From: CAYMLL01 sp964390645
GTDB lineage: Bacteria; Planctomycetota; UBA8108
Assembly (NCBI GenBank): GCA_964390645.1
Contig: CAYMLL010000225.1
Location: 1 to 13,046 of the forward strand
Length of the DNA: 13,046 bases
Reading direction: 5' to 3'
Below, piece by piece: positions 6,605-13,046 of the stretch (the first letter of the stretch is position 1; each line of letters opens with the position of its first letter). A model generated the notes under the pieces. The model ran no database searches and was not told where the DNA came from. It was given only the letters and a program-made list of their open reading frames with translations. The position numbers were made by a program, and so were the translations under genes.

Positions 6605-7243
6605 ATGCTTCTCGTCGGTACCGGAAACCAGCACAAGCTCCTGGAGATCCGCGCCGTGCTCGCGGATCTGCCGCTGCGCATCGTCGGACTGGACCACCTT
6701 CCCCCGGGAGAGGACGTCGAGGAGACCGGAACGACATTCGCGCAGAACGCCGAGATCAAGGCGCTCGCCTTCGCCGTCCGCGCGGCCACACTTCCGATCG
6801 GCCAGCGCCCGCGCTGGGTCGTCGCCGACGACTCCGGACTCTGCGTCGACGCGCTCGACGGCGCCCCCGGGGTCCGCTCCGCTCGCTACGCGGGCCCGGT
6901 CCGCTCGTACTCTGACAACAACGCCAGACTGCTGCGAGAGCTCGTCGACGTGCCTGCCGGCCAACGCGGCGCCCGGTTCGTCTGCTCGATCTGCTGCGCG
7001 ACGGTTCCGGCGACCCCTGCCACCACCGCCGAGGTGCTGTTTCGCAGCGAAGGCGTCTGCCCCGGCACGATCGCCCTGGAAGAATCGGGCACCGGGGGCT
7101 TCGGCTACGATCCGCTCTTCGTCGAGGCGTCGACCGGTCGCACCTTCGCCGATCTCCCCTCCGGGACCAAGAACGAGCTCAGCCACCGCGGGCGCGCGCT
7201 GCGCGATTTCCACCGCAAGCTGCTGGCGCTCGTCGACGTCTGA
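6605..7243 (+). CDS. rdgB: dITP/XTP pyrophosphatase (RdgB/HAM1 family)
   Basis: This enzyme hydrolyses non-canonical purine nucleotides (dITP, ITP, XTP) to monophosphate and pyrophosphate, keeping deaminated bases out of DNA and RNA. The 212-residue protein has the family signatures in order: TGNQHKLLEI (6-15) for substrate binding, ETGTTFAQNAEIKA (40-53), ADDSGLCVDALDGAPGVRSARYAG (74-97; Asp76 corresponds to the catalytic aspartate), TGGFGYDPLF (163-172) and the nucleobase-binding SHRGRAL (193-199). Length is normal. The start at 6605 puts the TGNxxK motif at the usual place near the N-terminus and follows a strong ribosome site. The lepA gene begins 14 bp downstream, so the two are probably co-transcribed. 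An extra Cys-rich patch (CSICC, 127-131) is not part of the known active site. Confidence 0.96.
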   Translation: MLLVGTGNQHKLLEIRAVLADLPLRIVGLDHLPPGEDVEETGTTFAQNAEIKALAFAVRAATLPIGQRPRWVVADDSGLCVDALDGAPGVRSARYAGPVRSYSDNNARLLRELVDVPAGQRGARFVCSICCATVPATPATTAEVLFRSEGVCPGTIALEESGTGGFGYDPLFVEASTGRTFADLPSGTKNELSHRGRALRDFHRKLLALVDV

Positions 7244-7257
7244 AGAGCCGACCGGTC

Positions 7258-9096
7258 ATGCCCTACTCCCCGGTGACTCAGGAGCGGATCCGCAACTTCT
7301 CGATCGTCGCTCACATCGATCACGGCAAGTCGACGCTGGCGGATCGACTGCTCCAGCTCACGGGTGCAATCTCGGATCGTGACTTCCAGGACCAGCTGCT
7401 CGACGACATGGACCTCGAGCGCGAGCGAGGCATCACGATCAAGGCGAAGGCCGTGACTCTGCGCACGACGAAGGACGGCGTGGACTACCTCCTCAACCTC
7501 ATCGACACACCGGGCCACGTCGACTTCAGCTACGAGGTCTCGCGCACGCTGCAGGCGTGCGAGGGGGCGCTGCTCCTCGTCGATGCATCGCAGGGCGTCG
7601 AGGCGCAGACTGTAGCGAATGCCTACCTGGCGCTCGAGAACGACCTCGAGATCGTCGCGGTCCTCAACAAGATCGACATGGCGAACTCGCGCCCCGACGA
7701 GGTGTCCGCGGAGATCGAGAGCACCCTCGCCATCGAAGCCCGGACCGTGCTGCAAGTCAGCGCCAAGACGGGCGCCGGCGTACCGGAGCTCCTCGACGCG
7801 ATCCTCGAGCAGGTGCCCCCGCCTGCCGGCGATCCGCAGGCGGCGCTTCGCGCTCTGATCTTCGACTCGAGCTACGACGAGTACCGCGGCGTGATCTCCT
7901 ACGTTCGCGTCGTCGACGGCACTCTGAAGCCGGGCCAGCAAATCCTCATGCTCGGCACCGGCCGGCACTACGACGTCGAGGAAGTCGGCGTCTTCTCCCC
8001 GAAGATGGAGAAGCTCCCGGAGCTGCGCTGTGGCGAAGTCGGCTACATCATCGCAGGGGTCAAGGCGCTGCGCGAGATCAAGGTCGGGGACACGGTGACG
8101 ACGAGGCTCCACCCGGCCGAGGAGCCGCTGCCGGGGTACAAGGAGCCGCTGCCGATGGTGTTCTGCGGGCTCTACCCGACGATGAGCACCGACTTCGAGC
8201 GTCTGCGGGAGGCTCTCGACAAGCTGCAGCTCAACGACTCCTCGTTCACCTACACGCCCGAGTCGAGCAGTGCGCTGGGCTTCGGGTTTCGCTGCGGCTT
8301 CCTCGGCCTCCTCCACATGGAGGTGGTGCAGGAGCGCCTCGAACGCGAGAGCGGCGTCGAGCTCATCCAGACCGCGCCGAATGTCACCTACGAGGTGCTC
8401 GTAAAGGGGAATCAGGGCGCGGACCGACAGGAGATCATCCGCATACAGAGCCCGACCCAGCTGCCATCGCCCGATCACGTCCTGGAAATCCGCGAACCGC
8501 GCGTACGCGCGACCATCATGGCGCCGTCGGAGTACACCGGCAACATGATGGGGCTCCTCGACGAGCGCCGGGGCGTCTACATCCGGACCGAGTACATCAG
8601 CGCGAGTCGCCTGATCCTGACCTACGAGCTGCCCCTGGCCGAGATCATCACCGACTTCTACGATCGCCTGAAGTCCCTGAGCCGTGGCCACGCGACTCTC
8701 GATTACGAGGTCAAGGGCTTCGTAGCCGACAAGCTCGTCAAGATGTCGATCCTGGTCGCCGGAATGACCGTCGACGCGCTCAGCATCATCTGCCACCGAG
8801 ACGTCGCCGAGCGCCGCGGCCGCCAGCTGATCCAACGCCTGAAGAAGGAGATCCCTCGCCACATGTTCGAGGTACCGCTGCAGGCGGCCGTCGGCAACCG
8901 GATCATCGCCCGCGAGACTATCCGCGCCATGCGCAAGAACGTCACCGCGAAGTGCTACGGCGGCGATATCACGCGCAAACGAAAGCTGCTGCAGAAGCAG
9001 AAGGAGGGCAAACGAAGGATGAAGTCGATCGGCAGCGTCGAGATTCCCCAGGACGCGTTCCTGGCCGTCCTGAAAATGGACGACGAAAAGCGATGA
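7258..9096 (+). CDS. lepA: Elongation factor 4 (LepA), ribosome-associated GTPase
   Basis: LepA is a translational GTPase that binds the ribosome and has been linked to back-translocation and 30S biogenesis. The 612-residue length and motifs are typical. G1 is AHIDHGKST (18-26), G2 includes RGITI, G3 is DTPGHVDF (83-90, His87 being the presumed catalytic histidine), G4 is NKID (137-140) and G5 is SAKTG (168-172). Beta-barrel domain II follows, then the EF-G-like domains including SALGFGFRCGFLGLLHMEVVQERLERE. The LepA-specific C-terminal domain contains KLVKMSILVAGMTVDALSIICHR and the basic AKCYGGDITRKRKLLQKQKEGKRRMK. The ATG lies 14 bp after the rdgB stop; only a weak GAAGAG precedes it, so translational coupling is likely. 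The long open frame on the opposite strand (740 codons) is a shadow of this gene. Confidence 0.98.
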   Translation: MPYSPVTQERIRNFSIVAHIDHGKSTLADRLLQLTGAISDRDFQDQLLDDMDLERERGITIKAKAVTLRTTKDGVDYLLNLIDTPGHVDFSYEVSRTLQACEGALLLVDASQGVEAQTVANAYLALENDLEIVAVLNKIDMANSRPDEVSAEIESTLAIEARTVLQVSAKTGAGVPELLDAILEQVPPPAGDPQAALRALIFDSSYDEYRGVISYVRVVDGTLKPGQQILMLGTGRHYDVEEVGVFSPKMEKLPELRCGEVGYIIAGVKALREIKVGDTVTTRLHPAEEPLPGYKEPLPMVFCGLYPTMSTDFERLREALDKLQLNDSSFTYTPESSSALGFGFRCGFLGLLHMEVVQERLERESGVELIQTAPNVTYEVLVKGNQGADRQEIIRIQSPTQLPSPDHVLEIREPRVRATIMAPSEYTGNMMGLLDERRGVYIRTEYISASRLILTYELPLAEIITDFYDRLKSLSRGHATLDYEVKGFVADKLVKMSILVAGMTVDALSIICHRDVAERRGRQLIQRLKKEIPRHMFEVPLQAAVGNRIIARETIRAMRKNVTAKCYGGDITRKRKLLQKQKEGKRRMKSIGSVEIPQDAFLAVLKMDDEKR

Positions 9097-9105
9097 TGGT
9101 AGGAT
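9077..9105 (+). promoter_or_regulatory. Candidate lepB promoter overlapping the 3' end of lepA
   Basis: TGGACG (9077-9082, four of six consensus positions) and TAGGAT (9100-9105, four to five of six) are spaced by 17 bases. The -35 lies within the last lepA codons. The predicted start, near 9112, coincides with the lepB ATG at 9113, and no ribosome site is present between them. Confidence 0.4.
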
Positions 9106-9112
9106 CTCGCCC

Positions 9113-10915
9113 ATGAGCAAGAAGCGGAAGAAGAAGGGGAGGACAAGCTCCGAGGGTTCCGCAGGAGCCGCTGCCGGGAAGCCGGCAGCGAAGAACGAAC
9201 CGCGGCCGGACGCCAGGACCGTCACGGAGGACGTCGCCGAGGACGCCCCGCGCGAGCGCACGGCGTACGACAGCCTGCGCGAGAACCTCGAGGCCTTGAT
9301 CGTCGCGATCGTGCTGGCGATCGTCATCCGCCACTTCGCTGTCGAGGCCTTCGAGATCCCGACGGGATCGATGGCGACGACGCTCTACGGAATGCACGCG
9401 CGCTTCGACTGCCCCAACTGCGACCACGAATTCGACTGCGGCATCTCGAGCAACTCATCGACCGGCGAGCTCAAGGTGCGCTACCAGTCGATCTGGGTCT
9501 GCGAGCAGGAGTGCCCGGACGCAAGCTGCGCGCTCGAGCTCCACGCCTACGGTCCCGGCGAGCGCAGCCTGCAGCGAGGATCGAAGGTGAAGTGCGCTTC
9601 GGACGGCACGGAGTTCCGACCCGAGCCGGACTCGTACCGCAAGACGACCGCCCTCCTGAAGCCGCTGCGATGCCCGATCTGTCACCATGTCTGGATCGCG
9701 GTGGTCGAGTCAGAGAATCGTCACGGCGGCGACAAGATCCTCGTCAACAAGTTCGTGTACCAGATCGGGCCGGCGAAACGCTTCGACGTCATCGTGTTCG
9801 GCTTCGACCAGTGGAAGAACTACATCAAACGACTCACCGGACTCCCGGGTGAGACGATCCACGTGATCGCGGGCGACATCTACGTCGACGGCGAGATCGT
9901 GCGCAAGTCCCGGGGCTGGCCGGATGTCCAGGACTCGCTGTGGCGGCAGATCTCCGACAGCGACGTCGGCGAGCGCGGCCTCAACGAAGCCTCTGCGTGG
10001 ACCGAGATCGACGAGGTAGGTGTCCGGACGTGGAAACGCCTCGAGGACGGACGCTGGAGCATCAACACCGCTGCGGGCGAGAAGCCGTCGATTTTCTCCT
10101 ACGAGAGCCTCATCCCGCGCCATGACGGACGCGACGGTCGAGGCTTCGACAACTACGTCGCCTACAACGCGCTGGCGCCGTACACATCGCAGAACATCGT
10201 CGGTGATTTCCTCGTCGGGGACATGAAGCTCGTCTTCACGGTGGAGCCGACCTCGGGCGACGGTTGGATCGGCGCGGAGATCCGCGAGCAAAACTGGACC
10301 TTCCAGGCCCGCATTCCGGTCGGCGCCCCTTCGAAGACCGCGCCGGCGACACTCGAACGCGTGCTCAACGAGAAGCGCGGTGACGGACAAAGTGGCTTGA
10401 AGCCCGCCTTCGTGACGAGCGACGGAAGATCGTGGAAGGCGACAAACGCAGGGATCTCCCTGACCCTGAACGAAAAAAGCGTCGTCGAGTTCGAGAACTG
10501 CGACGATCGTGTCGTCGTTCGCATCGACGACGAAGAGGTCCTGGATCTCGATTTCGTGAGTGTCGAGAACGTCGACGCCCCCCCAAGGCAAGTCAAGGTG
10601 GCGAAGCACGGACAGCGGCAGAGCTACGATCAACACTACGTCCGGCTGCTCGCGAGCGACGTCAAGGCGAACGTTCAGTCGATCCGCCTCTATCAAGATG
10701 TTTACTACACGCCGCTGCAAGGATTCCAGAGCATCCGGCTCGAGGAAGGTCAGTATTTTGCCATGGGCGACAACAGTCCGTCCTCGTCGGACGGTCGCGC
10801 CTGGGGCCACGTCCCCGAGCAAAATCTCATGGGAAAGGCGCTGCTGGTTTTCTGGCCGGCCCTTCCCTGGCGCGCGAAGAGCTCGTCAGGCTTCCGCTGG
10901 AAATTCATCCGATGA
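9113..10915 (+). CDS. lepB: Signal peptidase I with Cys-rich and long beta-rich insertions
   Basis: Signal peptidase I cleaves signal peptides from exported proteins at the outer face of the cytoplasmic membrane. The N-terminus is Lys-rich (KKRKKKGR) and low-complexity to about residue 45. One membrane helix (about 60-77) precedes the catalytic serine box, IPTGSMATTLYG, with Ser86. The lysine box is RFDVIVFGFDQWKNYIKRLTGLPGE with Lys239. The last conserved box is AMGDNSPSSSDGRAWGHVP (GDN at 552-554). At 600 residues it is about twice the length of the E. coli enzyme. A first insert between the Ser and Lys boxes holds eight cysteines (100, 103, 109, 130, 134, 139, 161 and the CPIC pair 187/190 make nine in all), suggesting zinc ribbons. 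A second of about 290 residues lies between the Lys box and the GDN box. As I recall, planctomycete enzymes share this build. The start follows lepA by 16 bp. Confidence 0.93.
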   Translation: MSKKRKKKGRTSSEGSAGAAAGKPAAKNEPRPDARTVTEDVAEDAPRERTAYDSLRENLEALIVAIVLAIVIRHFAVEAFEIPTGSMATTLYGMHARFDCPNCDHEFDCGISSNSSTGELKVRYQSIWVCEQECPDASCALELHAYGPGERSLQRGSKVKCASDGTEFRPEPDSYRKTTALLKPLRCPICHHVWIAVVESENRHGGDKILVNKFVYQIGPAKRFDVIVFGFDQWKNYIKRLTGLPGETIHVIAGDIYVDGEIVRKSRGWPDVQDSLWRQISDSDVGERGLNEASAWTEIDEVGVRTWKRLEDGRWSINTAAGEKPSIFSYESLIPRHDGRDGRGFDNYVAYNALAPYTSQNIVGDFLVGDMKLVFTVEPTSGDGWIGAEIREQNWTFQARIPVGAPSKTAPATLERVLNEKRGDGQSGLKPAFVTSDGRSWKATNAGISLTLNEKSVVEFENCDDRVVVRIDDEEVLDLDFVSVENVDAPPRQVKVAKHGQRQSYDQHYVRLLASDVKANVQSIRLYQDVYYTPLQGFQSIRLEEGQYFAMGDNSPSSSDGRAWGHVPEQNLMGKALLVFWPALPWRAKSSSGFRWKFIR

Positions 10916-10968
10916 GCAGGGTCGTTTCCTGACCGGCTCCGCCGAGAGAAGAGAGGAGCCCCGTTCCC

Positions 10969-11919
10969 ATGGCGAAGAAGAGGAGCACGGCCGTGAAGAT
11001 ACGACGAACGCAGGGCCGCCGGAGCCCGGGTGACGACGACACCTCCACGGTGTCCGGCACCGTGCTTTCGACCACACCTCACGACGAAACCGATGAGCGC
11101 CCTGGTGTCCCCGAGAATACCGGGGTCGACGAAGGCTCCGCCGGCGTGCCGCACGCGAGCGAAGAGCGTAAGCCTGTCGACGAGAGCCGGGAACCGGAGC
11201 TGCTCTTGCAGGTCGAGGGTCTGACGAAGACCTACGGCGGTCGCCCCGTCGTCCACGGCGTCAACTTCGGCGTCCATCGGGGCCGCGTCATCGGCCTTCT
11301 CGGCAAGAACGGCGCCGGCAAGACGACAACGTTCCGGATGACGGTCGGGATGATCGCTCCGGACGCCGGACGCATTCACTTCATGGGTCAGGACGTCACA
11401 CGCTTCCCGATGTACAAGCGTGCGCGACTCGGCATGGGCTACCTGTCGCAGGAGCCGAGCGTCTTCCGCGGCCTCACCGTCGAGCAGAACCTCAACGCCA
11501 TCCTCGAGCTCACACCGCTGCCATCGAGAGACCGCGTCCGACGTCGCGACGAGCTTGTCGACGAATTCGGCCTCGGCAAGCTGCTGCACTCCAAGGGCGC
11601 CGTGCTCTCGGGAGGCGAGAAGCGACGACTCGAAATCGCCCGTGCTCTGATCATGGAGCCGAGCCTGATCCTTCTCGACGAGCCATTCAGCGGCGTCGAC
11701 CCGATCGCCGTGACCGAGATCCAGAAGATCATGCAGAGGCTGACGGATCGGGGCATCGGCATCCTGCTGACCGACCACAACGTCCGCGAGACCTTGAACA
11801 CGACCGATCGCTCGTTCATCATTCTCGACGGTCGCATCATCGCCCAGGGCGACCGGGACACGATCCTCGAGGATCCGAACGCTCGTAAGCACTACCTCGG
11901 CGAAGAGTTCAAGATGTAG
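10969..11919 (+). CDS. lptB: LptB-like ABC transporter ATPase with N-terminal extension
   Basis: LptB powers the LptB2FG transporter that extracts lipopolysaccharide from the inner membrane. The ATPase core starts near residue 78 (LLLQVEGLTKTYGGR). It has Walker A GKNGAGKTT (112-120, Lys118), the Q-loop LSQEPSVFRGLTVEQNL typical of LptB, the signature LSGGEKRRLEIARAL (213-227), Walker B LILLDEPFSGVDP (233-245, catalytic Glu238), the switch histidine in TDHNVRET (His270) and the closing HYLGEEFKM. The family usually has about 240 residues; here 316, because of a low-complexity, acidic N-terminal extension of about 75 residues preceded by a basic start (MAKKRSTAVKIRRTQGRR). The ATG was kept because GGAG lies about ten bases upstream and no in-frame ATG lies near the core. 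It lies 53 bp after lepB and six bp before the next gene. No lptF/G/C/A is present in the window. Confidence 0.9.
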   Translation: MAKKRSTAVKIRRTQGRRSPGDDDTSTVSGTVLSTTPHDETDERPGVPENTGVDEGSAGVPHASEERKPVDESREPELLLQVEGLTKTYGGRPVVHGVNFGVHRGRVIGLLGKNGAGKTTTFRMTVGMIAPDAGRIHFMGQDVTRFPMYKRARLGMGYLSQEPSVFRGLTVEQNLNAILELTPLPSRDRVRRRDELVDEFGLGKLLHSKGAVLSGGEKRRLEIARALIMEPSLILLDEPFSGVDPIAVTEIQKIMQRLTDRGIGILLTDHNVRETLNTTDRSFIILDGRIIAQGDRDTILEDPNARKHYLGEEFKM

Positions 11920-11925
11920 GCACCC

Positions 11926-12492
11926 ATGTCGAAGTCCCGAAAGGCAAGCCCCGCCAGGGGCCGCTCCGCCGCGTCGGCGACGGAACCCGTCGAGAAGCCG
12001 TTCAGCCTGAGCTACCAGTACCTCTGCACCGGGATCCTCAGCTGGCTGCTGCCGGGGGCCGGTCACTGGCTGCTCGGCTATCGCGTCCGTGCGACCGTCA
12101 TCTGTGTCTCCCTGCTCGGTGCCTTCTGGACCGGCGAGTCGCTGCTCGCTGACAACCTGGCGGTCACCCGGGAGGTTCACCCGGTCTTCTTCTGCCTGCA
12201 AGCGGGCAACGGCTTCAGCGCCTTCCTTGCCGACGGTCTCTGGGGAGATGCGATTCACCAGGAGGAGAACACGAGGAAGATCCACGACGACCTTCCCGTG
12301 AACCTGAACCTCGGCATCCTCCTCTGCAGCGTCAGCGGCCTCCTCAACCTGCTCGTCGTCCTCCACGTCTTCGACCCGCGCACCTGGAGGGAGGCCACCC
12401 GGGATGCAGAGGCGGATACACACGGAAGCGTCGCTGACCAGCCTGACGGAGCCGGCCCCACGGAGTCGCGGCAGACGGAAGACCCGGAATGA
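11926..12492 (+). CDS. Membrane protein with PGAGH motif (uncharacterised; possibly DUF6677-like)
   Basis: The 188-residue protein has a basic, Ser/Ala-rich N-terminus (1-24). Then comes a hydrophobic hairpin centred on LSWLLPGAGHWLLGYRVRATVICVSLLGAF (38-67), which resembles TM2-type domains. A less hydrophobic loop follows with GNGFSAFLADGLWGDAIHQEEN, and a last helix ILLCSVSGLLNLLVVLHVFDP (131-151). The polar tail (about 155-188) is Asp/Glu-rich. I recall proteins of this layout, with PGAGH and a C-terminal 'GLLNLLV-x-x-D' helix, from planctomycetes (perhaps DUF6677), but I cannot confirm the family name. Function is unknown. It begins six bp after the lptB stop and its own stop overlaps the next start, so it is in the same operon, which hints at an envelope role. 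Confidence 0.75.
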   Translation: MSKSRKASPARGRSAASATEPVEKPFSLSYQYLCTGILSWLLPGAGHWLLGYRVRATVICVSLLGAFWTGESLLADNLAVTREVHPVFFCLQAGNGFSAFLADGLWGDAIHQEENTRKIHDDLPVNLNLGILLCSVSGLLNLLVVLHVFDPRTWREATRDAEADTHGSVADQPDGAGPTESRQTEDPE

Positions 12493-12692
12493 CCGACCTC
12501 GCCACGCACCTGGGGTTCTTCCTCGTCGTCAGCCTGGTCACATCGCTGGTGACCGTGTCGATCCGCCTGCGCGACCCTCGCTCGATCGTGACCGAGACCA
12601 CCCGTCTCTTCCTGCAGATCGTCGTCGGGATCACGATCTTCTGCCTCGTCCTCTTCACTGTGGAGTGGATCTTCATACGACCGCTCATCTGA
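12489..12692 (+). CDS. Small two-helix membrane protein
   Basis: This 67-residue protein is almost entirely two hydrophobic helices: LGFFLVVSLVTSLVTVSI (8-25) and LFLQIVVGITIFCLVLFTVEWIFI (41-64). They are joined by a charged loop, RLRDPRSIVTETTR. Its ATG shares an ATGA overlap with the stop of the preceding membrane protein gene, the standard sign of translational coupling, which makes it a credible gene despite its size. I do not recognise the family. It could be a subunit or stabiliser of the preceding membrane protein. It is the last protein gene before rnpB. Confidence 0.65.
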   Translation: MTDLATHLGFFLVVSLVTSLVTVSIRLRDPRSIVTETTRLFLQIVVGITIFCLVLFTVEWIFIRPLI

Positions 12693-12878
12693 CGGGCCGT
12701 ACGCGTCTCGAACCGAACGCCACCTCCGACCCCTACCCGGATACCCGGCGACGTCGGCTCCTGTCTCCACGTCCGATCCCGTATCGCGTCCCCGTCTCTG
12801 CGCACCGCCGCGATACCTCGGGGAGGCCGCCGGTCCGCTGTCGCCGGATCTTCCTTCGTCCCGCCCCACCCCACGATG
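12693..12878 (+). other. Intergenic region upstream of rnpB
   Basis: This 186-bp stretch is pyrimidine-rich on the plus strand and contains no convincing coding frame, no tRNA and no hairpin-plus-T-run terminator. Its right end leads into the rnpB promoter. Confidence 0.5.
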
Positions 12879-12884
12879 TAGAAT
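12879..12884 (+). promoter_or_regulatory. -10 element of the rnpB promoter
   Basis: TAGAAT (five of six consensus positions) lies directly after TG, in a context (GATGTAGAATC) close to that of the promoter at 5367-5375. Transcription would start near 12891-12896, in line with the expected 5' end of RNase P RNA. A TTCGTC stretch 18 bases upstream is at best a poor -35. Confidence 0.5.
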
Positions 12885-12894
12885 CCCCCCGTCA

Positions 12895-13046
12895 GTAGAG
12901 GACGAGGCCGCGGCCCGGAGTCGTGCTCACAGCGGAGCGCGGCTCTCGAACATCGGGTCGAGGAAAGTCCGGCCTCCGCCGGGCGGCGTGGTGGGTAACG
13001 GCCCCCGGGGGCGCGCCCAGGGCAAGGGCCCCCGAAAATATAACGC
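12895..13046 (+). ncRNA. rnpB: RNase P RNA (M1 RNA), 5' part, truncated by the window end
   Basis: RNase P RNA is the catalytic subunit that removes 5' leaders from tRNA precursors. The hallmark GAGGAAAGTCCGG (12959-12971), the conserved CR-I/P4 5' strand, is intact. It is followed by GGGCGGCGTGGTGGGTAACGG, which matches the region leading into the P8 loop (GGTAACG). The tail GAAAATATAACGC corresponds in position to the conserved stretch that ends in ACCGCC. The upstream part (GAGGACGAGGCCGCGG) probably gives the 5' strands of P1-P2. The exact 5' end is inferred from the promoter. The 3' half, including the P4 3' strand, is outside the window. The segment just before the tail departs from the usual ACAG-containing core (see findings). 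Confidence 0.85.

Noticed and set aside
7105..9327. 740-codon open frame on the minus strand opposite lepA
   Set aside because: It mirrors the codon pattern of lepA, spans three genes, has no recognisable motif and is rich in Arg, Asp, Leu and Val as expected for the antisense frame of a GC-rich gene.
11047..11065. Inverted repeat CACGGTG-TCCGG-CACCGTG similar to the palindrome at 5380-5399
   Set aside because: It lies inside the coding sequence of the lptB extension and shares only part of the palindrome; chance in GC-rich DNA is the simpler reading.
10750..12423. 557-codon open frame on the minus strand opposite lptB and its neighbours
   Set aside because: Antisense shadow crossing several clearly coding genes on the plus strand; no domain visible.

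Overview
The window is a GC-rich bacterial chromosome segment made up mainly of housekeeping genes. Three features point to a planctomycete-like bacterium: a signal peptidase I with a cysteine-rich insert and a very long second insert, a secreted protein with paired 'GY-x-F-x-x-x-W' repeats and a Trp-rich tail, and a small membrane protein with a PGAGH motif next to lptB. This placement rests on recalled family architectures, not on a search.

Layout, left to right. Positions 1-1632 (minus) hold the first 544 codons of a large integral membrane protein, cut by the window edge; its last visible residues resemble the Asp-rich loop seen in some membrane-anchored sulfatases. Positions 1633-1962 hold no convincing gene. 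Positions 4433 down to 1963 (minus) form a compact three-gene unit: a parvulin-type prolyl isomerase lipoprotein, scpB, and a pentapeptide-repeat protein. It is read from a near-consensus promoter that leaves almost no 5' leader. Diverging from it on the plus strand are rph (RNase PH), a secreted repeat/HEAT-like protein behind an extended -10 promoter with a perfect 20-bp palindrome, rdgB and lepA (14 bp apart), a planctomycete-type lepB, an lptB-like ABC ATPase, a PGAGH-motif membrane protein, and a 67-residue two-helix membrane protein whose start overlaps the previous stop. The window ends inside rnpB, the RNase P RNA, which has its own promoter.

The plus-strand genes fall into familiar themes: RNA maturation (rph, rnpB), nucleotide-pool cleaning (rdgB), translation (lepA), and export with envelope biogenesis (lepB, lptB, the two membrane proteins). 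The minus-strand unit combines envelope protein folding with chromosome segregation. I see no CRISPR array, insertion sequence, prophage, tRNA or toxin-antitoxin pair, and no clear undescribed system. The more interesting signals are the recurrent TAGAAT-type -10 elements with very short leaders, the palindrome at 5380-5399, the signal peptidase architecture, an in-frame continuation beyond the pentapeptide gene's stop, and an aberrant conserved region in the rnpB fragment.
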